This document shows positions 27,718 through 37,503 of a DNA stretch of 64,000 nucleotides, piece by piece. Position numbers and translations under genes: made by a program. Origin of the DNA: Bacteroidota bacterium (GTDB lineage: Bacteria; Bacteroidota; Bacteroidia; Bacteroidales; NBLH01); contig JANYKN010000166.1 of the NCBI GenBank assembly GCA_025361565.1, positions 1 through 64,000 of the forward strand, given 5' to 3'. The notes beneath the pieces were generated by a model. It was not told the DNA's origin and did not search any database. It saw only the letters and a program-made list of their open reading frames with translations. Position 1 is the stretch's first letter. The number at the start of each line of letters is the position of its first letter.

Positions 27718-30129
27718 ATGAAAAACAATACCGTTAAACTCTTTTTATCAGGCATATTACTGCTTGTCTTGACATCACAAATCAAATCTCAATTAGTTGA
27801 CAGGAAATTTGAAAAGATTGAAGATGATGGCAGTAAAATTGAGATCTATGTAACCGATGGAAAATATCAAATAGTCCCTTTTAATGACAAAATAGTCCAT
27901 TCCACCTTTTATCCTAAAGACAAAGATGTGAAGAACTTTTCGTTTGCAGTGGATATGGAACCATTGAAAGTCGATTATAAAATTACCGATGAAGGAAATA
28001 TTATTAAAATCAATTCAAAAGGTATTCAAATTCAAATAAATAAAGTTCCATTTCAAATATCATATTACTTCAATAACAAACTCCTAATTGCTGAAAAGTT
28101 AGGATATCAAGCCACCGACAGCAACCAAATTATGAATTTTGCAATAGAAAAAGAAGAAATTTTTTATGGCGGAGGTGCCCGTGTATTGGGAATGAACCGA
28201 AGAGGAAACCGTTTAAAATTGTATAACCGTGCCCATTATGGATATGAAAAACATTCCGAACTCATGAATTTCAGTATGCCTTTGTTCTATTCATCAAAAC
28301 TATATGCTGTTTTGTTCGACAATGCATCTGCGGGATTTCTGGATTTGGATAGTAAAAAAAACAATACCCTGAATTATGAAACTTCAGCTGGAACCATGAA
28401 TTATTACGTAATTGCTGATAACAATTGGCTCAATCTGATCAATCAGTATACTTTACTAACAGGCAGGCAGCCATTGCCTCCAAGATGGGCGTTTGGAAAT
28501 TTCAGCAGCCGTTTTGGTTATCATTCTCAGGCAGAAACAGAAGCCACCGTTGATAAATTTTTTAAAGACAGTATTCCTCTAGATGCTGTAATCATTGATA
28601 TTTACTGGTTTGGTAAAGAAATTAAAGGTGAGATGGGCAATTTGAATTGGTATAGGGATAGTTTCCCCGACCCGGATAAAATGATTGCCGGATTCAAAGC
28701 AAAAGGCGTAAAAACAATATTGGTAACTGAGCCATTTATACTTACAACTTCAAACCGTTGGAAAGAAGCAGTTGATAATCATGTGCTAGCCACTGATAAA
28801 GCAGGAAAACCTTTTATTTTCGATTTTTATTTCGGAAATTCAGGATTGATTGATTTGTACAATCCCATTGCCAGGGATTGGTTTTGGAACATCTATAAAA
28901 ATTTTACCAATCAGGGAGTTGCCGGCTGGTGGGGCGATTTAGGTGAACCGGAAGCGCATCCATCTGGATTGCAACATGCCATCGGCTCATCAGATGACAT
29001 ACACAATGCATATGGCCATGAATGGGCAAAACTTATATTTGACGGCTATAAAAAAGATTTCCCCGAAACACGGCCATTTATATTGATGCGTGCTGGATTT
29101 GCAGGTTCCCAGCGATATGGGATGATTCCATGGACTGGAGATGTGAGCCGCAGCTGGGGAGGCCTATATCCACAAACAGAAATTTCACTTCAAATGGGTA
29201 TGCAGGGAATGGCCTATACGCATTCCGATTTGGGGGGATTTGCAGGAGGCGACAAAATTGGCAATGAACTATATACCAGATGGTTGCAATATGGTGTTTT
29301 TCAACCTATTTACAGACCACATGCTCAAGAACAAATACCTGCTGAACCCGTTTTTCAAGAAGCTAAAACCGAAGCATTTGCCAAAAAATCTATTGAATTG
29401 CGCTATCGCTTAATGCCTTACAACTATAATTTGGCATTTGAAAACAACCAAACAGGCAAACCGCTTATGATTCCTCTTTTCTTTAACGAAACAGGTAATC
29501 AAAAACTGATGACTTATAATAATGCATATTTATGGGGTGATGCTTTTCTGGTTTCTCCTGTTAAAGAAAAAGGTACAAAAAGTCAAAAAATTTATCTTCC
29601 AAAAGGTTCAACCTGGACTGATTTTTTCAATGGAAAAATCTATGAAGGAGGCTTGGAAATTACCGTTCCTTTAAAAATTGATAATATTCCGGTTTTTGTC
29701 AAAGGGGGCTCATTTATTCCAATGACAATTAAAGCAGTTAGTTCTTCAAACTATTCGCTGAATACATTTGAACTACATTATTTTGTGGATACGAAACAAT
29801 CCAAAAGCAATTATAAATTATATAATGATGATGGTGAAACACCAAATGCATTTGAAAAAGGGAAGTACGAAATGATGGACTTTGATGCAATCAATGATGC
29901 CAAATTGCTACAAATATCTCTAAGCAAACAAACTACAATTGATGATTACAAAAACATGAATAATCAAGTTCATTTGATGATACACAATTTGACTAAAAAG
30001 CCAAAAAATGTAAAAATAAATGGCAACATTTTAAATTTAACAGATTGGAAATGGAATGCCAAAGATGGTGTGCTGGAAATTAGTGCAAATTGCTCGATTG
30101 AAAAAGAAATCATAGAGATTTCAAAATAA
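27718..30129 (+). CDS. GH31 alpha-glucosidase
   Basis: An 803-residue glycoside hydrolase family 31 enzyme. The ATG at 27718 gives a signal peptide (MKNNTVKLFLSGILLLVLTS); the open frame starts earlier at a TTG with no signal character. The nucleophile is Asp407 in GWWGDLGEPE and the acid/base Asp475 in WTGDVSRSW. A C-terminal beta domain follows the barrel, with a DUF5110-like region near the end. It would act on alpha-1,4 or alpha-1,6 glucosyl ends in the periplasm, complementing GH97 and GH13. It sits 600 bases after the amylase and probably has its own promoter. Confidence 0.92.
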   Translation: MKNNTVKLFLSGILLLVLTSQIKSQLVDRKFEKIEDDGSKIEIYVTDGKYQIVPFNDKIVHSTFYPKDKDVKNFSFAVDMEPLKVDYKITDEGNIIKINSKGIQIQINKVPFQISYYFNNKLLIAEKLGYQATDSNQIMNFAIEKEEIFYGGGARVLGMNRRGNRLKLYNRAHYGYEKHSELMNFSMPLFYSSKLYAVLFDNASAGFLDLDSKKNNTLNYETSAGTMNYYVIADNNWLNLINQYTLLTGRQPLPPRWAFGNFSSRFGYHSQAETEATVDKFFKDSIPLDAVIIDIYWFGKEIKGEMGNLNWYRDSFPDPDKMIAGFKAKGVKTILVTEPFILTTSNRWKEAVDNHVLATDKAGKPFIFDFYFGNSGLIDLYNPIARDWFWNIYKNFTNQGVAGWWGDLGEPEAHPSGLQHAIGSSDDIHNAYGHEWAKLIFDGYKKDFPETRPFILMRAGFAGSQRYGMIPWTGDVSRSWGGLYPQTEISLQMGMQGMAYTHSDLGGFAGGDKIGNELYTRWLQYGVFQPIYRPHAQEQIPAEPVFQEAKTEAFAKKSIELRYRLMPYNYNLAFENNQTGKPLMIPLFFNETGNQKLMTYNNAYLWGDAFLVSPVKEKGTKSQKIYLPKGSTWTDFFNGKIYEGGLEITVPLKIDNIPVFVKGGSFIPMTIKAVSSSNYSLNTFELHYFVDTKQSKSNYKLYNDDGETPNAFEKGKYEMMDFDAINDAKLLQISLSKQTTIDDYKNMNNQVHLMIHNLTKKPKNVKINGNILNLTDWKWNAKDGVLEISANCSIEKEIIEISK

Positions 30130-30139
30130 ATTTTCCATA

Positions 30140-30178
30140 CCTTGTCAAATCATTTAAGGTTTGACAAGGATTTATTCA
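30140..30178 (+). terminator. Terminator after GH31 gene
   Basis: Ten-base perfect stem CCTTGTCAAA (30140-30149) / TTTGACAAGG (30160-30169) followed by ATTTATT. It lies between the convergent GH31 and SGNH-like genes. Confidence 0.65.
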
Positions 30179-30206
30179 GTTAAAATATCTATAATTTTGC
30201 TTTCTT

Positions 30207-31124
30207 CTATTTTCTGAAATTATTAATCAAACGGTCCATTCTAATTGTAAATTTTTCTGCCCCAATTTCATTTAGATGATCAGAATCGTAAAAATCTTTA
30301 GCAGTAAATACACTATCGCTTAACATATTAAAATAAAAACAATTGTTGTGTTTTTTTTGTAATTCATTCATTGCACTTAGGGTTTTATTCAATTGATTGG
30401 TATCCAGATTTTTAACATATGTATGAAATGCTGGTGGCGTAAAAACAAAAACCTGAATGTTTCTTTTGCGTGCAAACTCGATGATTGAGGATAGGATTTT
30501 CAAATTCTCATTATACAGCGATAAGTCACGATAGGTATGCCTTTGTGCAGTGGCGGGTCCTGAGCTAATCAAATCCCGGTTGTTTTTCGAATTATGTTTT
30601 AATCCAAAACCCAAATTGGAACATGATATTTCAGAGTGCCCTTGAAAATAATAACTATCGATTCTTGATAAATTTATTTTCAAGCTATAGCTTAAAAGTT
30701 CGGAATAATCTGCAATTTTATTAGTTGTATGAATATTATAATATACAGAATAATTCTTTAATCTCCAATATTCATCGGTTTTTCCAAGCTGCTCAAATAA
30801 CGAAAAATAAGAAACAGGAATGACAATATTTTTTAGTTTAGAAAAATGTTTTTTGTATTTCATCAGAATTTCAAAATCCAAATCCAGAGTTTGTGAAACA
30901 TGTGCAGCATTAAAACTGATTGTATGCATATACTCAGGATTTATATCATAAAAAGCATGTGAACTGCCTAAAAATAAAGTTTGGATTCTATCCGAATTTT
31001 TAGTCAGATAGCCATTTTTAAAGGAATAATCATTTGGAATATTACGCAAAAGAAATTCCAAACCCAACACTGTTAGTATAATAGGCCCTAAAAAAGCAGA
31101 ACAATAAATAAGAAATCTTCTCAT
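30207..31124 (-). CDS. SGNH/DltD-like protein, partner of MBOAT
   Basis: A 305-residue protein with one N-terminal membrane helix (MRRFLIYCSAFLGPIILTVLG) and an extracytoplasmic domain. FLGSSHAFYDINP resembles block I of SGNH hydrolases, and SDHLNEIGA supplies a D-x-H-type block V. These are weak but correct in order. Genes of this kind often follow an MBOAT gene and complete acyl transfer to a polysaccharide or teichoic acid. The start at 31124 is one base after the MBOAT stop codon; a longer frame reaching 31166 would overlap that gene. The acceptor is unknown. Confidence 0.7.
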   Translation of the reverse strand: MRRFLIYCSAFLGPIILTVLGLEFLLRNIPNDYSFKNGYLTKNSDRIQTLFLGSSHAFYDINPEYMHTISFNAAHVSQTLDLDFEILMKYKKHFSKLKNIVIPVSYFSLFEQLGKTDEYWRLKNYSVYYNIHTTNKIADYSELLSYSLKINLSRIDSYYFQGHSEISCSNLGFGLKHNSKNNRDLISSGPATAQRHTYRDLSLYNENLKILSSIIEFARKRNIQVFVFTPPAFHTYVKNLDTNQLNKTLSAMNELQKKHNNCFYFNMLSDSVFTAKDFYDSDHLNEIGAEKFTIRMDRLINNFRK

Positions 31125-31125
31125 C

Positions 31126-32574
31126 TTAAAATTGAAAATAAATAAATTGTTGTTCTTTTCCACCATAATAGAAAATGGCGAATATAAGGCTATAATAAAT
31201 AGCCCATCTAATTGGTTTATACCAATTTAATCCCAATTTGGCAATTGCATATTGCTGTTCTCTTCCTACCCATTCTATAATTAAAAACAGGAATATTAAA
31301 AATACAAGGCTTAAAAAATTTTCAGAACCCGTAAATTCCGGGATAGAGAATGTCGATTTGGAGAATATTCCAGAAATGTAGTTAACTGCCTGTTCCAGAC
31401 TATTTGCCCTAAAGAAAATCCAGGCAAAAACAGTGATACCAAAAGTAAAGCTCATTTGTAAAAACTCTTTAAAATTTGGGAGGCATTTGCCTTGTGCAAT
31501 TATTCCAAGGTTTGTTCTGTTTTTGTTTAACAGAAGCAATGGTATAAAATAAATCGCATTTAATAAGCCCCACACAATAAAAGTCAAGTTTGCACCGTGC
31601 CAAAATCCACTTACCACAAAAATAATCAATGTATTTCGCACTTTAAACCAAGCTCCACCTTTACTTCCGCCTAAAGGAATATACAAATAATCACGAAACC
31701 AGCTTGATAATGAAATATGCCAACGGCGCCAAAATTCTGCAATATCTCTTGAAAAATATGGAAATGCAAAATTTCTTAATAGTTCAATTCCAAAAATTCG
31801 GGCAGTTCCCAATGCAATGTCTGAATATCCCGAAAAGTCGCAATAAATTTGAAAAGTGAAAAATAATGCTCCTAAAACAAGAGTACTTCCTGAATAATCA
31901 GAAGAATGATTAAAAATTTGGTTTGCATATTCAGCGCAATTATCAGCAATTACAATTTTTTTGAATAATCCCCACAAGATTTGTCGTAAACCATCAATCG
32001 CTTTTGAATAATCAAAATATCTTTTTTTTTGAATTTGCGGAAGTAAGTGCGTTGCTCTTTCAATAGGCCCTGCTACAAGCAAAGGAAAAAAACTGACGAA
32101 AACAGAATATTCAATAAAATCCCTTACTGGCTTTATTTTGTTTTTATAAATATCAAGAATATATGATAAGCCATGAAAGGTATAAAATGAAATACCAACA
32201 GGCAATATTACATTTATTGTCCCTAAATTGGCTTTTAATCCAATATGAATTAAGGCATTAGCAAATGAGCTTGCAAAAAAATTATAATATTTAAAAACAC
32301 CAAGAAAACCTAAATTCACACTGATACTAAGCCAAAGCCAAAACAATTTCTTTTTCCTCGACTCAGCTTCATGAATTTTTAATCCGGTTAAATAATCCAA
32401 AAATGTAGAAAAGACCAATAAAAATAAAAATCTATAATCCCAACAGGCATAAAAAAAATAACTTGCAACAAGAAGTAATACATTTTGAAAACGTAAATTT
32501 TTATAGGTAACAAACCAATAAAGTATAAATACGATGGGCAAAAAAAAGGCAAAATCAATTGAATTAAAAAGCAT
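31126..32574 (-). CDS. MBOAT family O-acyltransferase (AlgI/DltB-like)
   Basis: A 482-residue polytopic membrane protein of the membrane-bound O-acyltransferase family. Typical landmarks are LLVASYFFYACWDYRFL, the AEFWRRWHISLSSWFRDYLY segment and the catalytic histidine in SGFWHGANLTF. Such enzymes acetylate exopolysaccharides (AlgI) or transfer D-alanine (DltB). With the downstream SGNH-like protein it probably forms an inner-membrane and periplasmic relay that acetylates a cell-surface glycan. No exopolysaccharide synthesis genes lie nearby. Confidence 0.93.
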   Translation of the reverse strand: MLFNSIDFAFFLPIVFILYWFVTYKNLRFQNVLLLVASYFFYACWDYRFLFLLVFSTFLDYLTGLKIHEAESRKKKLFWLWLSISVNLGFLGVFKYYNFFASSFANALIHIGLKANLGTINVILPVGISFYTFHGLSYILDIYKNKIKPVRDFIEYSVFVSFFPLLVAGPIERATHLLPQIQKKRYFDYSKAIDGLRQILWGLFKKIVIADNCAEYANQIFNHSSDYSGSTLVLGALFFTFQIYCDFSGYSDIALGTARIFGIELLRNFAFPYFSRDIAEFWRRWHISLSSWFRDYLYIPLGGSKGGAWFKVRNTLIIFVVSGFWHGANLTFIVWGLLNAIYFIPLLLLNKNRTNLGIIAQGKCLPNFKEFLQMSFTFGITVFAWIFFRANSLEQAVNYISGIFSKSTFSIPEFTGSENFLSLVFLIFLFLIIEWVGREQQYAIAKLGLNWYKPIRWAIYYSLIFAIFYYGGKEQQFIYFQF

Positions 32575-32766
32575 TCTATTTTATTGTTTTATATTTTTAT
32601 GTTACTTAACCTAAAAAATGAATCAAAAACAGCTTAATTAAGTGGCTAAATTAAAAAAAGAATATTCATCAACTAATATTTTGAGAAATAGTCCCTTTCA
32701 AATTAATAATCGGCTATATTCTAAAATCAATTCCGATAAAACAATTTCTATCATCAGAAATTAAAC

Positions 32767-32774
32767 TACATTTG
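32767..32774 (+). promoter_or_regulatory. Candidate promoter -7 element of btuB
   Basis: TACATTTG matches the Bacteroidetes TAnnTTTG consensus, about 10-20 bases before the start of the second riboswitch. No clear -33 TTG is visible. Confidence 0.45.
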
Positions 32775-32784
32775 CATTGAAAAT

Positions 32785-33005
32785 TTGGTTTCATTTCCGG
32801 ATTATGCTGGAAAGGATTAAAATGGGAATCCCGTTAAAATCGGGAGCTGTACCCGCAGCTGTAAGCCTTAAATACGCTTTTCGAAACCCTTTGCCACTGA
32901 TCATCAACTGATGATTGGGAAGGCCACGAAAAGTAAGGCAAGCCAGAAGACCTGCCAATGTTTCAACATGAATCATAGCTTTCGGGATAAAAGCAATGTG
33001 CTCAA
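32785..33005 (+). ncRNA. Cobalamin riboswitch (2)
   Basis: The same conserved elements as the first copy: AAAATGGGAATCCCG near 32820, GGGAGCTGTACCCGCAGCTGTAA near 32842, TTGCCACTGATC and TGATTGGGAAGGCC downstream, and the B12-box GCAAGCCAGAAGACCTGCC at 32938-32956. It precedes a TonB-dependent receptor gene, so cobalamin should repress synthesis of the outer-membrane B12 transporter. Confidence 0.93.
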
Positions 33006-33116
33006 TTTTTGAGATACATCCCCTTTTTTGTTCTTCTTTTATAGCTCGAGATGTAAAAAATTGGACAAAATGAAAGTTTATGGTTTTTCTATTGTAAAAC
33101 CTAAATTTTTTAAAAA

Positions 33117-35240
33117 ATGTACAACAAATTAATCATTATCATTTTTCTATTATTGGTCATTTTTCCAATAAAAAGTATGGCTCAATCAGCCGATTCCGCA
33201 ACAGTTCATTCAATTGATGAAGTAACAGTAAGTGCCTATCGTACAAAATCCAATCTAGGCAAAATACCTCAGCAACTTATCATTATAAGCAAGGATGAAA
33301 TCAACAGTATACCGGCAAAAAGCCTTGACGAAATATTGAAAAAAAGTGCGTCGATTGATGTTTTGCAATATCCTGGTTTTAACTCAGTAATAGGGCTAAG
33401 AGGCTTTGCTCCATCGGGTCTTGGTAAAACAAATACTTTAATCCTGATAGATGGAATACCGGCAGGTACGAATAACATTTCTACTTTAAACCTTGAAAAT
33501 GCAAACCAACTGGAACTGTTAAAAGGTCCATATTCTGCCTTTTTCGGTTCTGAAGCCATGGCAGGTGTTATTAATATAGAAACCATCCGAAGCAAGGAAA
33601 AAATTTCGGGAAAAGCGAGTATCTCTTATGGAAGTTTTAAAACACATCGAATCAAACTAAATGTTGGGGGCAAAATTAATTCCAGATTAAATTTCGATTT
33701 ATTTGCATCTAACATGGCACAGAACCAAAACTACAAAACCGGGAGTAAAAATTTGCTCAAGTTAAGCGATGAAGAGAAATTGATTATGGAGGAGAAATCA
33801 TATGGAAAAAAGTATAAAAACACGCAATATGAGCAATATTCTGCCGGAGGACGCCTTGGATTTCAAATAAACAAAGACTGGGAAATTAATTTAACCCAGG
33901 ATTATTGGATAGCAAAAAATATTCAGGACAACGGAAATTTCTGGGGAACATATGGTGCAACAGAAAAGAACATCGATCGATGGTCGCAAAACATTAGTAT
34001 TGAAGGTAAATCTGGCAACCATGCATTGAGGCTAAATCCATATTACAGTATAGAAAATACTAATTATTTTAATAGTACGAATCCTGATAATTACCAAACC
34101 AGCAATTATAGCTACAAAACCTATGGCTTTATTTTGCAGGACGCATTAAGTTTTGGAACTCATAGAATTATTTTTGGTGCTGATAACAATTCTAAGAAAT
34201 ACGAATCGAAACAATGGTCAAATCCAGACCAGCCTACAAGTCCATATCAGCCCGATTATTTAAATATGGCTACCGGAATTTACGTACAAGCCAATTTTAA
34301 TTTTCTGGATGATAAATTGAATGCCAGTGTTGGCGGAAGATACGACAATATCGTATCAAAATTGTTCAAAACAGAATTTATTGAAAGCACCGATGCTACA
34401 GAGAATTACAATGTTTTTAATCCAAATTTTGGAATACAATTCAAATTTTTTGGTGGTTTCAAAATTCATGCAGCAGCTGGTAGTGCATTCGTAGCACCAG
34501 ATGCCTTTAAACTTGCAGGAAATTACACAACTCCTTACAGCCATTTTGTGGGTAATCCGAATCTAAAACCAGAAACTTCAATAACCGGTGATTTAGGGCT
34601 TGGATATAATAACCAGAAGTTAGGCTTAAATGCAGATGTTACTTACTTTAAAACCAAACATAAGGATATGGTGATTTATGATTATTCAAATCCTGCATTT
34701 GTAACATTTATCAACGCCCAGGACGCTAATATGGATGGCCTTGAATTCGAATTTGATTATGATTTTGGTGCTTTAGATAGTTATGCATTCAGCCTAAAAC
34801 CTTATTTCAGTTATACACATATGTTCAATTCAAAACTTACTGTTGATGGTGTTGAAAACGAAATGCGGTATGTTAGGATAAATAAAGCATCGTTCGGCAT
34901 CATCTATAACGGCCATAAAGGATTAGCGGCTAGAGTAAATGCACGCTATATTGGACAGAGATATGAAGACAATTATCTGTACGATTACAATTGGCTAACC
35001 TATGAACGGATTCCACTCCTTACAGAAAATAATGTGGAAATAAGGCCCAGTTTAATTAACCAGGATGTTATAAAATTTTCTGATTTTCTGATTTTCGATA
35101 TTTCGGCATCTTATACTTTCAAAGGAAAGCTTGGAATTGGCATTTCAGCAGATAATTTATTGGATGATAATTATTCTGAAAAGGACACTTATTATATGCC
35201 TGGCAGAAGTTTTATGGCCAATATTTCTTATAAGTTTTAA
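33117..35240 (+). CDS. btuB: TonB-dependent cobalamin receptor (BtuB-like)
   Basis: A 707-residue TonB-dependent outer-membrane receptor. A signal peptide (cleavage near KSMAQS) is followed by a TonB box-like IDEVTVSAYR, a plug domain (VIGLRGFAPSGLGKTNTLIL) and a 22-strand barrel ending in SFMANISYKF. It lacks the carboxypeptidase-like N-terminal domain of SusC proteins and has the length of BtuB and siderophore receptors. The cobalamin riboswitch directly upstream identifies its substrate as B12 or a corrinoid. It would deliver to the BtuFCD importer encoded 25 kb away. Confidence 0.9.
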   Translation: MYNKLIIIIFLLLVIFPIKSMAQSADSATVHSIDEVTVSAYRTKSNLGKIPQQLIIISKDEINSIPAKSLDEILKKSASIDVLQYPGFNSVIGLRGFAPSGLGKTNTLILIDGIPAGTNNISTLNLENANQLELLKGPYSAFFGSEAMAGVINIETIRSKEKISGKASISYGSFKTHRIKLNVGGKINSRLNFDLFASNMAQNQNYKTGSKNLLKLSDEEKLIMEEKSYGKKYKNTQYEQYSAGGRLGFQINKDWEINLTQDYWIAKNIQDNGNFWGTYGATEKNIDRWSQNISIEGKSGNHALRLNPYYSIENTNYFNSTNPDNYQTSNYSYKTYGFILQDALSFGTHRIIFGADNNSKKYESKQWSNPDQPTSPYQPDYLNMATGIYVQANFNFLDDKLNASVGGRYDNIVSKLFKTEFIESTDATENYNVFNPNFGIQFKFFGGFKIHAAAGSAFVAPDAFKLAGNYTTPYSHFVGNPNLKPETSITGDLGLGYNNQKLGLNADVTYFKTKHKDMVIYDYSNPAFVTFINAQDANMDGLEFEFDYDFGALDSYAFSLKPYFSYTHMFNSKLTVDGVENEMRYVRINKASFGIIYNGHKGLAARVNARYIGQRYEDNYLYDYNWLTYERIPLLTENNVEIRPSLINQDVIKFSDFLIFDISASYTFKGKLGIGISADNLLDDNYSEKDTYYMPGRSFMANISYKF

Positions 35241-35248
35241 TTGAAATT

Positions 35249-35286
35249 GTTATGGCGAAACGGATTTGTTTCGCCATAACATAATT
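35249..35286. terminator. Bidirectional hairpin after btuB
   Basis: Perfect 13-base inverted repeat GTTATGGCGAAAC / GTTTCGCCATAAC (35249-35261 / 35268-35280) with a 6-base loop, between the convergent btuB and CotH genes. There is no long T run. Confidence 0.65.
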
Positions 35287-35292
35287 GTAACT

Positions 35293-37503
35293 CTAATTGT
35301 TAATTGCGAGTTTTTGCATACCAATTATTTGTTCTTTCTGTTTCATCTTCAGCATATAATAACCTGATGCCATTTTAGGAATACTCAATTCTATAGTTTG
35401 ATTCCCTACGGAAATTGGCGAATAATCAGAAGTAAAAACTTTCTTTCCAAGCAAATCCAGCATTTCAATTTCAATTTTATTTGTGTTATTTAACACAAGT
35501 ACAATTGTCATTTTATTATTAACCGGATTTGGATAAACAGAAAAATTATTTTCTCTATAATTTGGCACCGATATTCCCGTAAGAAGCTGATTGTCCATCC
35601 ATTCCAAACGCTTTTTTATCCATGTTTCCAGATAGTTAACTTCCTGTAAATAAGTGCTCCCAACAAAATAATTTGGCCATTGATAGGTTCCCAAAATAGG
35701 CCATCTAACAAAATTTCGGTCAACAGCATTACCCAAATATTGGATGGTATCGTTTAAGTAGGCCATAATTGAATCCGTTTTGAACGGACCAGACCTCAAT
35801 TCTTTCCATCTTTTGCTAAATGCATTGCTGTAGTCAGGATCTTGCATCAATCTGGCCCACCAGTGCATTGGATAGTTTTCAGTTGTTCCAAATTTAGGAT
35901 ATAACCAATTATCGGTTGCAAGGTTTAAAGGAGAATAATCGACATTTCCGTAACAAAGATCAAAGTCCCACAATGGGCCAGCAAATAATTTACCGCCATC
36001 CGAATCTCTTTTTTTATAAAAAAAGGTGCTGTATCTATAACCATCCACATTATTTACCAACTCATTCATGATTTGAAAATCAATAAATGAATTCATATCC
36101 ATATATTTTCTAAAACCATAGATTGGATCTTTAAAAATATCTCCATTTAAAATATTCTCCAACGAAGTTATATAATTTCTAATATATGTTTTTTGTGCCG
36201 GCACAATATCAGTAGATTTTGGATAGACGTATGTAAAATTGTAATATCGTGAATTTGGATAAACAATACTGGGGTATGATGTAAAATATTCATTTGTGGT
36301 TAAATCCCAGGTTTTATCAACTTTAACAATATAACCGCCTGTTAGATTATCTCCTGAAATTTCATCGGGCTTAAGTTTATTAATATCTACACGGTTACTG
36401 TCTCGTTTTATTTTTTCAATGACCATATACACTCCATGATAGCTGCCATTCATATATACCTCACAAAACTTAAATCTTGGCTGCCAAGCTCCCATTTTTC
36501 GCCCTAAATGGTAAGTAAGTGCATTACGCAGCATGGATTTGTCTGAATAAGGTGCTGAAAGAACCCAGTCTGAATTGGTAGGCATTCCCAAAATACTCAC
36601 ACTTGTATCGAGCCCAGCATTATTCCACAATTCAACGGCAAAATTCTTTTTTGGAAACTGTTGGGACGATTGTCCTCGTATTTCAATCCCAATGTTTCCA
36701 TCGTAATCAGTTGCATCATCCAAAACTCCATTTAATTGGCCAAATCCATTATCTATTATCTTCATACTTGCAGTAATTTTAGGATTATCAACAATTTCCT
36801 TTCCCTTTGTATCAATCATCAATAAAGGCAGATTTGTTTTTTCATTTAAAGGATCGTTAAACCAGGCTGGGACCGGGCGATAAGTTGAACTGGCATCTTT
36901 AATACCAACAGATAAAAAAGTTGTTGATGACAAATCAGAAGACTCTATTGCACTATTATGGACCTGAAGGGCCAGTAAATTCACCCCTTCAATCATGTAT
37001 TTTTTCAAAGTATCCTTTTGAATGATAAACCTTTCAGGTATTCCAGATAAAGGCATATTTGCTTCATGATCTATTATAGAAAAATCTGAAAATGAAGGTC
37101 TTAAACCAACAGTTCCTATATTTGCACGGGCAATTTCATGACCATTTAAATAGGCTACAAAAGCATCATCATAATCAACATGGAGAATGGCCCAGTAAAT
37201 AATTGAAGTATCGACCAGGTTAAAATTAATTCGAAGGTAAACAGAAGGCACGGGAGCTATTGTAGTTCCATCATCACCGTCGCCATAACCAATTCCTCCC
37301 GGTCCGGTTGACCATGAGCTGGCATCAAAATTATTATCAGTCCAAGTGGCAGGAGGTTCAGAATTCCCCTGAAAATATTGCCAGCTATCATTTGCGGCAA
37401 CAACCATTTCCCAGTGATTAATATTTTGCGAACGTATTGATATTAAGCTGGACAACAACAAAATAACCAATGAGATACTCCTGAGAATGTAGACTTTTTT
37501 CAT
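35293..37503 (-). CDS. Secreted CotH-type protein with T9SS sorting domain
   Basis: A 736-residue exported protein. After the signal peptide there is a beta-rich domain (about 30-200) with a DNSWQYFQGNSEPP start, then a CotH domain (about 270-600) with IRGQSSQQFPKKNFAVEL, LSAPYSDKSMLRNAL and GVYMVIEKIKRD. CotH proteins are atypical secreted kinases in spores and fungi. The last roughly 85 residues (NFSVYPNPVNNK ... ISKPMASGYY-like ending) form a type A sorting domain, so it would be exported by the type IX secretion system. The substrate is unknown. It is transcribed alone. Confidence 0.88.
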   Translation of the reverse strand: MKKVYILRSISLVILLLSSLISIRSQNINHWEMVVAANDSWQYFQGNSEPPATWTDNNFDASSWSTGPGGIGYGDGDDGTTIAPVPSVYLRINFNLVDTSIIYWAILHVDYDDAFVAYLNGHEIARANIGTVGLRPSFSDFSIIDHEANMPLSGIPERFIIQKDTLKKYMIEGVNLLALQVHNSAIESSDLSSTTFLSVGIKDASSTYRPVPAWFNDPLNEKTNLPLLMIDTKGKEIVDNPKITASMKIIDNGFGQLNGVLDDATDYDGNIGIEIRGQSSQQFPKKNFAVELWNNAGLDTSVSILGMPTNSDWVLSAPYSDKSMLRNALTYHLGRKMGAWQPRFKFCEVYMNGSYHGVYMVIEKIKRDSNRVDINKLKPDEISGDNLTGGYIVKVDKTWDLTTNEYFTSYPSIVYPNSRYYNFTYVYPKSTDIVPAQKTYIRNYITSLENILNGDIFKDPIYGFRKYMDMNSFIDFQIMNELVNNVDGYRYSTFFYKKRDSDGGKLFAGPLWDFDLCYGNVDYSPLNLATDNWLYPKFGTTENYPMHWWARLMQDPDYSNAFSKRWKELRSGPFKTDSIMAYLNDTIQYLGNAVDRNFVRWPILGTYQWPNYFVGSTYLQEVNYLETWIKKRLEWMDNQLLTGISVPNYRENNFSVYPNPVNNKMTIVLVLNNTNKIEIEMLDLLGKKVFTSDYSPISVGNQTIELSIPKMASGYYMLKMKQKEQIIGMQKLAINN

